Below are positions 50,576-59,169 of a stretch of 64,000 nt of DNA, in pieces (the stretch's first letter is position 1; every line of letters begins with the position of its first letter). The stretch spans positions 16,557-80,556 of the forward strand of contig CAYMFF010000001.1 in the NCBI GenBank assembly GCA_964389575.1, written 5' to 3'. The DNA is from JAGNRR01 sp964389575. GTDB taxonomy: Bacteria; Bacteroidota; Bacteroidia; Chitinophagales; Chitinophagaceae. The notes beneath the pieces were generated by a model. It made no database searches. It was not told the origin of the DNA and saw only the letters and a program-made list of their open reading frames with translations. The translations under genes were made by a program, and so were the position numbers.

Positions 50576-51032
50576 CTTGGTTTAATTAAAACTTTAATAT
50601 ACAATTAATGAATTAATTCTTGCGTTTCTCTTACTAATTATGATAAGTAGTAAAAATGAAATATGCTTATTTTATTAAATAAGAACTGGCGTTACTTTTC
50701 TTTAGTGAGTCTTAAAGTATAGCTGAATACTGATTTTGCCTATTAGGATATTTTTTTGATACTCTTGAAAATGAAATTTATTTATTTGAAAATAATTTCA
50801 AGCCGTTCATAAATGACTTTTTTGCTTTTGAATATAAGTTTGGCACGTTTGAAAGTAAATTTTATATGTTTAGAAATGAAATTTGTACAATTGAAAATAT
50901 ATTTTATAAGTTTGGAAACGGAATTTGTATGATTTTTTGCTAACTACTTGCACCGATTGAAACTGCACGAGTTGCTGGGGCAAAAGGCTCACGCCTCAAA
51001 CTAGCGCTTGATGACAAAATCTTCTAACAATA
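50576..51032. other. Intergenic region, 457 bp, without a recognisable gene
   Basis: The first part (50576-50764) is AT-rich with no gene seen. Then comes an exact-period 21-bp repeat array (50765-50932). The last 100 bases (50933-51032) are relatively GC-rich, with a short AGGC-TCAC-GCCT hairpin. No tRNA, riboswitch or promoter was identified. Confidence 0.6.
50765..50932. repeat. Eight-unit, 21-bp-period degenerate tandem repeat
   Basis: Unit starts fall at 50765, 50786, 50807, 50828, 50849, 50870, 50891 and 50912, exactly 21 bp apart. The consensus is about TTGAAAATGAAATTTGTATGT. Units 1, 5, 6 and 7 fit best; unit 3 is the most divergent. A-tracts and T-tracts recur about twice per unit, so they are phased with the helix (two turns). 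Read as protein, the period is seven codons: bases 50813-50932 give a 39-residue frame of Leu-led heptads, but the frame is stopped in unit 3. Confidence 0.8.
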
Positions 51033-51488
51033 TTAATCTGACTTGATTAAACTATTTGAAACAATTGTTCCAAATATCATACCAAGTCCAAGATAGAAAT
51101 TTAGTTTTAAATCATGGATTCGAATGCTGGTGTATATATCACCGCGTAATGCTGCAGAATACGCATCAAACGAATGTCGGAGGAAATAGATTCTAGTAAT
51201 CCAGAACAAGATTCCCATCAATAGAATTATAGAAACGGCTATGATTTTGTATTTTGGTTTAATGCTTTTAGAAATATTGGTTGATAAATCTACTAAAATG
51301 GGTACTGAAGAAACAATCAGTGAAAAGTAAATTACTCTAGTAAACTGACCGCTCATTCTTGTGTCTTGCAAATGAATATCATGCAAGTCCAGAAGATAAA
51401 TTGAAAAAGATAGAAATTGAAAGTGCAGAAAGAATAAGGAGATTACGAATAAAGAAGCAACGAGAATGCCTAGTTTGACGAATCTCAC
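51033..51488 (-). CDS. Four-helix membrane protein of unknown function
   Basis: 151 residues with about four hydrophobic segments (LGILVASLFVISLFFLHFQF, VIYFSLIVSSVPILVDL, YKIIAVSIILLMGILFW and LNFYLGLGMIFGTIVSN). There is no known motif. It starts at a GTG that overlaps the DEAD-box stop codon (GTGA), so it is translationally coupled to the helicase. No family is recognised. Confidence 0.62.
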   Translation of the reverse strand: MRFVKLGILVASLFVISLFFLHFQFLSFSIYLLDLHDIHLQDTRMSGQFTRVIYFSLIVSSVPILVDLSTNISKSIKPKYKIIAVSIILLMGILFWITRIYFLRHSFDAYSAALRGDIYTSIRIHDLKLNFYLGLGMIFGTIVSNSLIKSD

Positions 51489-52708
51489 TTTCTTTTACCT
51501 TTAAAATTTCTCTTGCCGCCTCCGCGAGAAAACTTCTTAGATCCTGATCTGCCTTTTGTTATTTTCCATTCAGGTCCTTCGCCTATTTCTGCAGGCAGTG
51601 CAGATTTTGTAACTGTTCGTTCAATGAGTTTTTCTATTTCAGCAAACTGTGCCATGTCGCTCGGGTTCACCAACGTAATGGCAATTCCGGTTGTATTGGC
51701 TCGGGCCGTTCTGCCCACGCGGTGCACGTAGTCTTCTGCTTCATTGGGCACGCCATAGTTGATGACTAGATTGATTTCTTTGATATCAATCCCTCGGCTA
51801 ATAACATCGGTGCCAATTAATATGCGAATTTTTTTTGCTCTGAATTTCAAAAGAACGGATTCCCGTGTGTCTTGATCCAAACTACTAGAAATGGAAGCCA
51901 CATTTTCACCGGCGGCTTTTAACTCACGATGTAACTCGGCCACTTTCTTTTTGGTGGAGCAAAAGATGATAATGGATTCTAGACTTTCTCTTCCTTTTAC
52001 CAACGATAGGATTAAAGGAGTTTTCTGCGAATCATAGCATAAATAAGCTACCTGCAAAACACCTTCTGCTGGTTTGGATAATTCTAAAATTACCTGCTTT
52101 GGGTCATGCAATATTTTTTTAGCGAGGTCCTTAATTTTAGGACTCATAGTTGCGCTAAACATTGATGTGTGCTTTAGATTCGGCAAATAGTTTCTGATTT
52201 TTTCTATGTCGTCATAAAAGTTCATGTCCAACATTCTATCGGCTTCATCAAGAATTAAATGCGAAACAGTGTCAAATTTTACGTAGCCCAAATTAAGGTG
52301 TGAGATTAACTTACCTGGCGTTGCTACAATTATGTGTGTGCCACTCGTTAATGCTTTTTTCTGTTCGGTGAAATCATTGCCACTGCCACCACCATAAATA
52401 GCTAAGGAGCTAATTCCTAAAAAATAGGAGAGACCTTGAATTTGTTGTTCAATTTGAATAGCCAATTCACGAGTCGGCGAAAGTATTAAAGTGGTCGTTT
52501 GATCTTTAAGGTTTTCTGCGGTTAATTGTAAACTAGGCAAAACAAAAGCTGCAGTTTTTCCTGTTCCCGTTTGAGCGCAAGCAATTACATCGCGCTTTTT
52601 TAATATTTCGGGTATGATTTGTTCTTGTATCGGAGTAGCGGTGTCAAAGCCCATATATCCCAAGGCTTCTAATAAGGATTCATTTAATCCAAGTTCGTCA
52701 AATTTCAT
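51485..52708 (-). CDS. DEAD-box ATP-dependent RNA helicase
   Basis: A 407-residue RhlE/CsdA-type helicase that unwinds RNA duplexes, often important in the cold and for ribosome assembly. All core motifs are present: Q motif (MGFDTATPIQ), I (AQTGTGKTAAF), II (DEAD), III (SAT), V (ISRGIDIKEI) and VI (HRVGRTAR). The C-terminal tail is basic and Gly-rich (GSKKFSRGGGKRNFKGKRK), which often contacts RNA. It is followed by the coupled small membrane protein gene. Confidence 0.95.
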   Translation of the reverse strand: MKFDELGLNESLLEALGYMGFDTATPIQEQIIPEILKKRDVIACAQTGTGKTAAFVLPSLQLTAENLKDQTTTLILSPTRELAIQIEQQIQGLSYFLGISSLAIYGGGSGNDFTEQKKALTSGTHIIVATPGKLISHLNLGYVKFDTVSHLILDEADRMLDMNFYDDIEKIRNYLPNLKHTSMFSATMSPKIKDLAKKILHDPKQVILELSKPAEGVLQVAYLCYDSQKTPLILSLVKGRESLESIIIFCSTKKKVAELHRELKAAGENVASISSSLDQDTRESVLLKFRAKKIRILIGTDVISRGIDIKEINLVINYGVPNEAEDYVHRVGRTARANTTGIAITLVNPSDMAQFAEIEKLIERTVTKSALPAEIGEGPEWKITKGRSGSKKFSRGGGKRNFKGKRK

Positions 52709-52750
52709 TCGGGCTTAAAGGTAATTGCAAATCGTGGATAATCTTTTTTA

Positions 52751-52779
52751 TTGGAATCAAAATACTACGCTTACATTTG
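52751..52779 (+). promoter_or_regulatory. Promoter of the cobalamin uptake operon
   Basis: TTG (52751-52753) and TACATTTG (52772-52779) match the Bacteroidota -33 and -7 elements, with 18 bp between them. Transcription would begin a few bases later, at the start of the riboswitch. Confidence 0.6.
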
Positions 52780-52784
52780 CTCAA

Positions 52785-52930
52785 GTTGCAAAACAGGGAA
52801 TGCTGTGAAAATCAGCGACACTACCCGGTGCTGTAAGTTCTTAAAAAGCTTGTTTCATGACCACTGATTTATAGATCAAAATCGGGAAGGCCTACAAGTA
52901 TGAGAATAAGTCAGAAGACCTCTTTGCAAC
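52785..52930 (+). promoter_or_regulatory. Cobalamin (B12) riboswitch
   Basis: A 146-nt aptamer. P1 is a perfect 8-bp pairing of GTTGCAAA (52785-52792) with TTTGCAAC (52923-52930). Conserved blocks in order are AACAGGGAATGCTGTG, then ACACTACCCGGTGCTGTAAG, then GACCACTG, ATCGGGAAGGCCTACAAG, and the B12 box AAGTCAGAAGACCT. The downstream 80 nt hold a possible expression hairpin (GACTT/AAGTC, 52943-52960). The switch represses the two downstream B12-uptake genes when adenosyl- or related cobalamin is bound. Promoter and riboswitch match the gene content, so the call is strong. Confidence 0.93.
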
Positions 52931-53010
52931 AAACCAAAAAATGACTTCGGGAATAAAGTCTGGGTGTTAAGAAGGATTTCTTTGCCTGACTATTTCCACG
53001 CTTTATAAAA

Positions 53011-54096
53011 ATGTACAGGAGAAATACATATCGTTTTTTATTGACTCTTTTTTGGATTGGGCTCTTTGTCGCATCTTGTGAAAAAGATAGAAATCCAGTT
53101 CTAAATCCTGGTGCGAATGATTCGAATAGCCAACGCCTAATTATTGGCAATGAAGGAAGTTTTGGCACGAATACAGCTTCTGTAAGTATTATAAATCTAG
53201 ATAAAAATACAGTTGCTAACAAAGTATATAAAAGTGCTAATGGTCAAGACCTAGGCGATGTACTTCAAAGTGTTACTAAGATTAATAGCTGCTACTATTT
53301 AGTGATTAATAATTCAAATAAAATAATAGTAGTAGACTCTAATTTTAATCATATTAAATCAATTACTAGTTTACAAAGTCCGCGTTATATTTTAAAGGTG
53401 TCAGAATCTCAAGCTTATGTGAGCTCTATTTTTAATAATAAAATGTATGTGATTGATTTGCTGACCCATACTAAAATTCATGAAATGCAAATGGATTTTA
53501 ATTGGACTGAACAAATGGTGTTGCATGCCGATGTCACAGGTGAATATGTATTCGTCTGTGAAAAAGATACTGCGGTTAATTATATCACTAAAATTCAAAT
53601 AGCTACGAATACAGTAATTGATAAAGTGCCAATTAGTGGTTATTCTCCTTCGCAAATTTCCAAAACAACCGATGGACACCTTTGGGTGCTTGGCGGAAAT
53701 TATTATGATAAAATTGGTACACTAACAGAGATAAATCCAATAGACAATTCAATCGTAGCCACTTTTGTATTTCCCCAGAAATTCACTACAGGTCAACTAG
53801 CTATAGGTCCTAATGATGAGAAATATGTAACGGTTGTGGACTATTCAACAAATAATCATAGAGTTTATAAGTTTGAAAAAGGCGCTACGGACTTCCCCCA
53901 TAATTTTTTCACGAACCAACCATCTAATGCTAATTTTTATGGCATTCAAGTAGACCAATCGACAGCTGATGTTTTTATAAGTGATACAAAAGGATTTACT
54001 CAATCGGGCGATGTAAATAGATATTCAAGTCAAGGAGTGTTGTTGAACTCCTGGACAGTTGGGGTTGGGCCAAGTAGTTTTTATTTTGTTGACTAA
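53011..54096 (+). CDS. BtuG-like surface beta-propeller lipoprotein (B12 capture)
   Basis: 361 residues. The N-terminus has a lipobox (IGLFVASC) with acylated Cys23. The rest is a seven-bladed propeller of YVTN/DUF5074-type repeats (for example VIINNSNKIIVVDSNFNH region, YVSSIFNNKMYVIDLL and GHLWVLGGNYYDKIGTLTEI). Bacteroides BtuG2 is a propeller lipoprotein of this type that binds B12 at the surface and passes it to BtuB. The riboswitch upstream and the TonB receptor gene overlapping downstream fit that role. Ligand-binding residues cannot be judged. Confidence 0.83.
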   Translation: MYRRNTYRFLLTLFWIGLFVASCEKDRNPVLNPGANDSNSQRLIIGNEGSFGTNTASVSIINLDKNTVANKVYKSANGQDLGDVLQSVTKINSCYYLVINNSNKIIVVDSNFNHIKSITSLQSPRYILKVSESQAYVSSIFNNKMYVIDLLTHTKIHEMQMDFNWTEQMVLHADVTGEYVFVCEKDTAVNYITKIQIATNTVIDKVPISGYSPSQISKTTDGHLWVLGGNYYDKIGTLTEINPIDNSIVATFVFPQKFTTGQLAIGPNDEKYVTVVDYSTNNHRVYKFEKGATDFPHNFFTNQPSNANFYGIQVDQSTADVFISDTKGFTQSGDVNRYSSQGVLLNSWTVGVGPSSFYFVD

Positions 54097-54115
54097 TTCA
54101 TCAAATACAATCCAA

Positions 54116-55981
54116 GTGTTTAAGGTGCTAACTTGCTTTCTTATTTTTTTATTTTTTTGTATTCAAAGCGAAGCACAGATTTTAGACACCACGAAAACTG
54201 CGATAATAAAGTCCGAAAAACAGAAGGAGATTATTCGTCAGCAATTTGATGATCAACAGCGACAGTTTACTTTGAATAGCGACGCTGTTTCTTTGTTGGA
54301 GTTAAATAGCAATGCGTATGTGAGGAATTATGGTTTGAGCAATTTGAGTACACTCAGTATTCGAGGAAGTTCGGTGGCGCAGACGAATGTTTTGTGGAAT
54401 GATATCCCAATTCAGAATACTATGTTGGGTCTAACAGATTTGAGCACGGTCCCTAATTTTTTCTTCGATAAATTGGCATTGTATCCCTCTGGTTTTAATG
54501 AAATGGGTAAGGTGCAAAGCGTGGGTGGTCGCTTAGAGCTAAATAATAAAAGTTATTTTTCTAGCAAAAAAAGTTTACGATTAGGTGGCTTGTTGGGTTA
54601 TGAAAGTTTTGGGAATCAGGTATTAGGCGTCAAGGCTACATATAGTTCGCCCAAATGGAGTGCGCAGTTAAAATATTATAATCGACAAGGGCAAAATCGT
54701 TACACATTCAATAATCGATACGAAGGAACGTTGGATACTATTCGTAATTCTTTTGCAGTGCAAGAGCAAGTTATGGTAGAATTGGGTTGGCGGCCCAATC
54801 TTTTGCATGAATTTAAATTTAGTTTTTGGAAAATTAAAGGTTTTCGAGAAATTAGTCCACTGGCTTTCGGCGATAATGAACAAAGAGCTGAGCGCAATCG
54901 GGTAACTCGTTTTGGGTTACAACATCGTTTTGTTCGTCAGAAAATTCGTTGGAAAACGTCAATCGGTTTGACATCGGATTCTTTTTATTATGAAGACGGT
55001 CAGATTGATTTGCAATCAGCAGCTCGGGTTGCGAATATCCCAATAAATACAAACTTGTCATATTCTGTAAATAAAAAAAGTAGCCTCGGGCTCAGTCTTC
55101 AGCAGCAGTTCAGTTTTTATAATCAATTGAATACTAGAAGAGAATTACATCAAGGTGGTTTACAATTGTTTTATAACCATTCCAACATTTGGAAAGGTAT
55201 TGGTGTTAAGTCCTTTCTGCAACAACAGTTTACGAGTCGAGCCTTTAATCCTTTTACGTATGGAATAAAATTGGATAAACAATTTAAGAATCACGTTGAA
55301 ACGTACGCATCGTTTAATGCTAATTTTAGAATGCCCACGCTGAATGAGTTGTATTATTTTCCTGGGGGCAATGAAAATTTATTGCCCGAAAAGTCAAGAA
55401 ATGCAGAGCTAGGGCTGCGGGCAAATTTTTCTTTGAAGAAGTTTAACATTGAGAATAGACTTTCGCTTTATTCGCGTTGGGTAGACGATTGGATAATATG
55501 GACCGGTGCGGCAATATTTTTTCCTGATAATATAGCGGAAGTTTGGAGTAGAGGTGTAGAGAATAATGTATCTATTCATTACGACTATCAAAAGGTGTCG
55601 TTTCGAAACGATTTTATGTTCTCTCTTAATCGTTCTTCCTCAGAGAGGTCGTATTTTTTTAATGACCAATCAGTGGGTAAGCAAATTCCTTATGTTCCAA
55701 GATTAAGTTGGCGTAATAATTTTTATGCAAGCTATAAGAACTGGACGAATCAAGTTCATCTTGGCTATACTGGTTATCGTTTTGTGACACGAGATGAATC
55801 CGAATTCGTGGACCCATATGTTCTATTGAACTTTTATACGAGTTATAAAATTGGCTTACCAAAAGACTATGAACTAGAACTTCAGCTAGCGTTAAACAAT
55901 CTATTGGGTGAAAATTACGAAAGCGTTCGAGGCAGAATAATGCCCAGGCGGAATTTGGCAATTTCTTTATTGTTTCAATAA
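54116..55981 (+). CDS. TonB-dependent outer-membrane receptor, BtuB-like
   Basis: 621 residues from the GTG at 54116, chosen because it precedes the signal peptide (TCFLIFLFFCIQSEAQ) by five codons. A TTG at 54089 is an alternative, overlapping the previous gene. The plug domain (about residues 35-150) has SIRGSSVAQTNVLWNDIPI. The rest is a 22-strand barrel rich in aromatic strand ends (EVWSRGVENNVSIHYD, YVLLNFYTSYKIG), closing on RRNLAISLLFQ. Control by a B12 riboswitch and pairing with a BtuG-like lipoprotein indicate cobalamin transport. No inner-membrane BtuCDF genes are nearby. The predicted start is the least certain part. Confidence 0.87.
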   Translation: MFKVLTCFLIFLFFCIQSEAQILDTTKTAIIKSEKQKEIIRQQFDDQQRQFTLNSDAVSLLELNSNAYVRNYGLSNLSTLSIRGSSVAQTNVLWNDIPIQNTMLGLTDLSTVPNFFFDKLALYPSGFNEMGKVQSVGGRLELNNKSYFSSKKSLRLGGLLGYESFGNQVLGVKATYSSPKWSAQLKYYNRQGQNRYTFNNRYEGTLDTIRNSFAVQEQVMVELGWRPNLLHEFKFSFWKIKGFREISPLAFGDNEQRAERNRVTRFGLQHRFVRQKIRWKTSIGLTSDSFYYEDGQIDLQSAARVANIPINTNLSYSVNKKSSLGLSLQQQFSFYNQLNTRRELHQGGLQLFYNHSNIWKGIGVKSFLQQQFTSRAFNPFTYGIKLDKQFKNHVETYASFNANFRMPTLNELYYFPGGNENLLPEKSRNAELGLRANFSLKKFNIENRLSLYSRWVDDWIIWTGAAIFFPDNIAEVWSRGVENNVSIHYDYQKVSFRNDFMFSLNRSSSERSYFFNDQSVGKQIPYVPRLSWRNNFYASYKNWTNQVHLGYTGYRFVTRDESEFVDPYVLLNFYTSYKIGLPKDYELELQLALNNLLGENYESVRGRIMPRRNLAISLLFQ

Positions 55982-55982
55982 T

Positions 55983-56666
55983 TTACTTTTTTCGACCTGG
56001 AACGGGGATTGAAAATTCCATTCCGTTTTTTCTATTGATATCAAAACCTAAGGTCAAAGCAAAAATATTTGCATTCGTATTAGAGTAGAAGTTGTTATTC
56101 CAAAAGTTTGTAGGATAATAAAGTGCTTTTATTAAAAGACCACTTTTTATTTTATAACCAAGATTTACATAAGGCATTACAGGATTTACCTTATTACTAA
56201 ACCATTCATTATCCTTAACCTTATTTTTGCGTCCGTTAACCCAAGATTTTACTTTATAGTTAAAAGGGAAGTCAACACCACCACCCACAATGACGTATTG
56301 CTTATTTCCTGTTTCTATTTTAAGTCCTAACGGAATACCTATCGTATACGTGCGATATTTATAAGTTGCAGAATCGTTCTTAATGATTAGTCCAATATTT
56401 TTCAGGGCTAAACCAGTATAAAATCGCAGGCCATTTCCTACCTTAAAATTAGCATGTGTGCCAGTATTAAAGAAGTATGAATAGCGCAAGGTGCTAATGT
56501 CAGATTGGCCTCCAATATCGGTCATCGCTAATTGAAACATTGAGGCATCAGCAGAAGCCGAAAAAGAAACTGGTTTTTCTTTTATGTCAGCATCTTGAGA
56601 CAAACAATTCGTGGAAACTAAGAACATTGAACCTAACAGGATAAGTTTAAACCGTATATTTTTCAT
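55983..56666 (-). CDS. Predicted outer-membrane beta-barrel protein
   Basis: 227 residues from ATG 56666, with a signal peptide (LILLGSMFLVSTNCLSQ). Alternating strands (RYSYFFNTGTHANFK, LRFYTGLALKNIGL, IPLGLKIETGNKQYVIVG, IFALTLGFDINR) are those of a small porin-like barrel. It ends in a basic VPGRKK. There is no family name I can defend. It is convergent with the BtuB-like gene, with only one base between stops, and divergent from ffh. Confidence 0.7.
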   Translation of the reverse strand: MKNIRFKLILLGSMFLVSTNCLSQDADIKEKPVSFSASADASMFQLAMTDIGGQSDISTLRYSYFFNTGTHANFKVGNGLRFYTGLALKNIGLIIKNDSATYKYRTYTIGIPLGLKIETGNKQYVIVGGGVDFPFNYKVKSWVNGRKNKVKDNEWFSNKVNPVMPYVNLGYKIKSGLLIKALYYPTNFWNNNFYSNTNANIFALTLGFDINRKNGMEFSIPVPGRKK

Positions 56667-56716
56667 AGAACTCAAATCTACGCACCTTTTACATCACAAG
56701 ATGTGAATTCTAAACG

Positions 56717-56724
56717 TACTTTTG
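56717..56724 (+). promoter_or_regulatory. -7 promoter box for ffh
   Basis: TACTTTTG matches TAnnTTTG and ends eight nt before the ffh ATG at 56733. No clear -33 TTG was found. It supports the internal start over an upstream ATG at 56703. Confidence 0.55.
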
Positions 56725-56732
56725 CACACGTT

Positions 56733-58052
56733 ATGTTTGATAATTTAACCGAAAAGTTAGAAGGTGCCTTTAAACAACTTAAAGGACAAGGGCAAATAAC
56801 CGAAATCAATGTCGCCAGTACTCTTAAAGAAATAAGAAGAGCGCTTGTTGACGCAGATGTAAGTTTTCCGATTGCCAAAGAATTTACCGCTACAGTAAAA
56901 GAAAAGGCACTTGGGCAAAAAGTGTTGACCGCTGTTCAGCCGGGGCAATTGATGGTAAAAATTGTGCAGGATGAATTAGCCCAATTAATGGGTGGTGAAA
57001 AAGAAGAATTAAACATTACGGAAAATCCTACAATAGTTTTAATAGCAGGTTTACAAGGAAGTGGTAAAACAACTTTTAGCGCTAAGTTGGCAAATTATCT
57101 CAAAACAAAAAAGAAGAAAAAACCATTATTGGTTGGTGCGGATATTTATCGTCCGGCGGCGATGGATCAATTGACGGTTTTGGGTGAGCAGATCGGTGTT
57201 CCTGTTCACATTGAGCGTGAAAATAAAAGTGCTGTTTCAATTGCAGAAAATGCCGTTGCGTTTGCCAAAGAGAATAAGCATGATATTATCATATTGGATA
57301 CTGCGGGTCGATTGGCTGTTGATGAAGCAATGATGAAAGAAGTCGGCGATGTAAAGTCTGCGGTCAATCCTCAGGAAATTCTTTTTGTCGTAGATAGTAT
57401 GACCGGTCAAGATGCTGTGAATACTGCCAAAGCTTTTAATGATCGATTAAACTTTTCTGGCGTTGTGCTTACAAAGTTAGATGGTGATACTCGCGGTGGT
57501 GCGGCTCTGACGATTAAATACACGGTAGAGAAGCCCATAAAATTTGTGAGTCGAGGTGAAAAAATGGATACGCTCGATGAGTTTTATCCTGATCGTATGG
57601 CGCAGCGAATTTTGGGCATGGGTGATATTACTTCACTGGTAGAAAAAGCGCAAGAACAATTTGACGAAAAGCAAGCAAAGAAATTAGAAAAGAAAATCCG
57701 TCAGAACAAGTTTGATTTTGAAGATTTTAAAACTCAGTTAGCCCAGATTAAAAAGATGGGTAATATGAAAGATTTGTTAGGAATGATTCCTGGGCTCGGA
57801 TCTCAAATAAAAGATATTGATATTAGCGACGACGCTTTTGTTGGGATTGAGGCGATGATAAATTCCATGACTCCCAAAGAAAGAAATAATCCTGATTTAA
57901 TTGACCAAAACCGACGAAAGCGTATTGCAAAAGGAAGTGGAAAAAAATTGGAAGAAGTGAATGCTTTTATGAAACAATTTGAGCAAATGCGTCAAATGAT
58001 GAAAAAAATGAACAAAATGGGCGGTATGCGCATGCCTGGCATGAAGTTCTAG
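56733..58052 (+). CDS. ffh: Signal recognition particle protein Ffh
   Basis: A 439-residue SRP54 GTPase that delivers ribosomes making membrane and exported proteins to FtsY. N domain residues 1-90. The G domain has P-loop GLQGSGKTT (106-114), DTAGRL, and TKLDGDTRGG. The Met-rich M domain at the end (FEQMRQMMKKMNKMGGMRMP) binds signal sequences and 4.5S RNA. I start at ATG 56733 (MFDNLTEKLEGAFKQLKGQG), the invariant beginning; an upstream ATG gives ten atypical residues and overlaps the promoter. The stop overlaps the convergent gene by four bases. Confidence 0.97.
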   Translation: MFDNLTEKLEGAFKQLKGQGQITEINVASTLKEIRRALVDADVSFPIAKEFTATVKEKALGQKVLTAVQPGQLMVKIVQDELAQLMGGEKEELNITENPTIVLIAGLQGSGKTTFSAKLANYLKTKKKKKPLLVGADIYRPAAMDQLTVLGEQIGVPVHIERENKSAVSIAENAVAFAKENKHDIIILDTAGRLAVDEAMMKEVGDVKSAVNPQEILFVVDSMTGQDAVNTAKAFNDRLNFSGVVLTKLDGDTRGGAALTIKYTVEKPIKFVSRGEKMDTLDEFYPDRMAQRILGMGDITSLVEKAQEQFDEKQAKKLEKKIRQNKFDFEDFKTQLAQIKKMGNMKDLLGMIPGLGSQIKDIDISDDAFVGIEAMINSMTPKERNNPDLIDQNRRKRIAKGSGKKLEEVNAFMKQFEQMRQMMKKMNKMGGMRMPGMKF

Positions 58053-59110
58053 TTCTTTTTTAAATAGGTATCAATTTTAGCTCGCCAAATGCTTTCTTTT
58101 TCCTGATTTTCACCATATTTTGTTTCGGCCTGTAATTGGTCCATTTCATTAAAATATTTTTTCGAAATATCATTATAAATTTTATTGACTTCTAATTTAT
58201 AATAGCCTGGAGAAAATTCTTTTTCTTCTAAACGCTTTTTGAATTGTAAACCATGATAAGATGCTAAATCAAAAAGTAGTTGTTGATGCGCCATCCAATT
58301 AGATTCTGAGTCTTTCTTGGACCAGCTTTTTGAACGAAGAAAGTAAACCTTGGGGCTGATGTCAAGCTTGATTTTACTTTTATTATCAGTTGCTTTTAAG
58401 CTATACGTCATTACGATGTAGCTGTAGGCTTCATCCTCTTCATCTTCAGCTACAATGCCAGCGAAATCTCCTGTTGTGAGCTTATAGTTTCCGTTTAGAC
58501 CAATTGTGTCACCACCAGCGAATTGATTGTATAAAACGCTTTTATCCATTTTTACGGTTGGAGAATTTAAGTTTTTCTTTTTCCACTCAGGATGTTTTTT
58601 ATATGATTTTTTAAAATTCAGTATGGCAGAAGTAATCGCGCGACCGATATAATTAGTCATTGCCAGTTTGAGTGTATTTTTTTTGGGGATTGTATTGCGA
58701 GCATTAAAAGAATACAGTGGTTCAGAAAGTGAATTATCCTTTTTATAAAATTTACAAGCAAAATACAAGGCTTGCATTTTCTTTTTCTTGACCATTATAT
58801 CACCAATGTCCAAACGTTCAATTTCCATTCGAATATCTAGTTCGTTACCTTGAGTGAAATTTTTAGTAATAAAATTTTCGAACTGTACTTCGCTAGAAGA
58901 AGAAAATAATATTTCTTTTTCTTTAGTTTTCGAAATTGCAATCGAACCAATACTGTTTGGATTGCTTCGTTGGTCTACAATAGAGCTTACTGTAAATGGA
59001 ACTTTTAGCTTTTTGCCTTTCCATTGGTCCAAATCTATGATAATTTGAGATTGGGCAAAAGTTGCCATGCCAACACACAAGCCCGTTATGAGTAGTACCA
59101 TCTGTTTCAT
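58049..59110 (-). CDS. Secreted protein of unknown function
   Basis: 353 residues from ATG 59110, with a signal peptide (VLLITGLCVGMATFAQ). The mature part is lysine-rich, with helical and strand segments and no recognisable domain. It lacks a lipobox and a C-terminal sorting domain. It ends four bases into the convergent ffh stop. The opposite-strand gene at 59170 starts 59 nt away and may share a divergent control region. Confidence 0.65.
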   Translation of the reverse strand: MKQMVLLITGLCVGMATFAQSQIIIDLDQWKGKKLKVPFTVSSIVDQRSNPNSIGSIAISKTKEKEILFSSSSEVQFENFITKNFTQGNELDIRMEIERLDIGDIMVKKKKMQALYFACKFYKKDNSLSEPLYSFNARNTIPKKNTLKLAMTNYIGRAITSAILNFKKSYKKHPEWKKKNLNSPTVKMDKSVLYNQFAGGDTIGLNGNYKLTTGDFAGIVAEDEEDEAYSYIVMTYSLKATDNKSKIKLDISPKVYFLRSKSWSKKDSESNWMAHQQLLFDLASYHGLQFKKRLEEKEFSPGYYKLEVNKIYNDISKKYFNEMDQLQAETKYGENQEKESIWRAKIDTYLKKN

Positions 59111-59169
59111 ACCCTTCAAAAATATCAAATAAAAATCTATTGATTACATTTGTTGATAAGAACACTATT

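Noticed and set aside
50813..50932. 39-residue frame of Leu-led heptads in the 21-bp array
   Set aside because: The frame is closed in unit 3 and lacks a promoter box. Periodic codons follow automatically from a 21-bp repeat, so it is noted under the array but not called as a gene.
56703..56732. Longer ffh start at 56703
   Set aside because: It adds ten residues not found in Ffh proteins and would place the start before the -7 box at 56717-56724.
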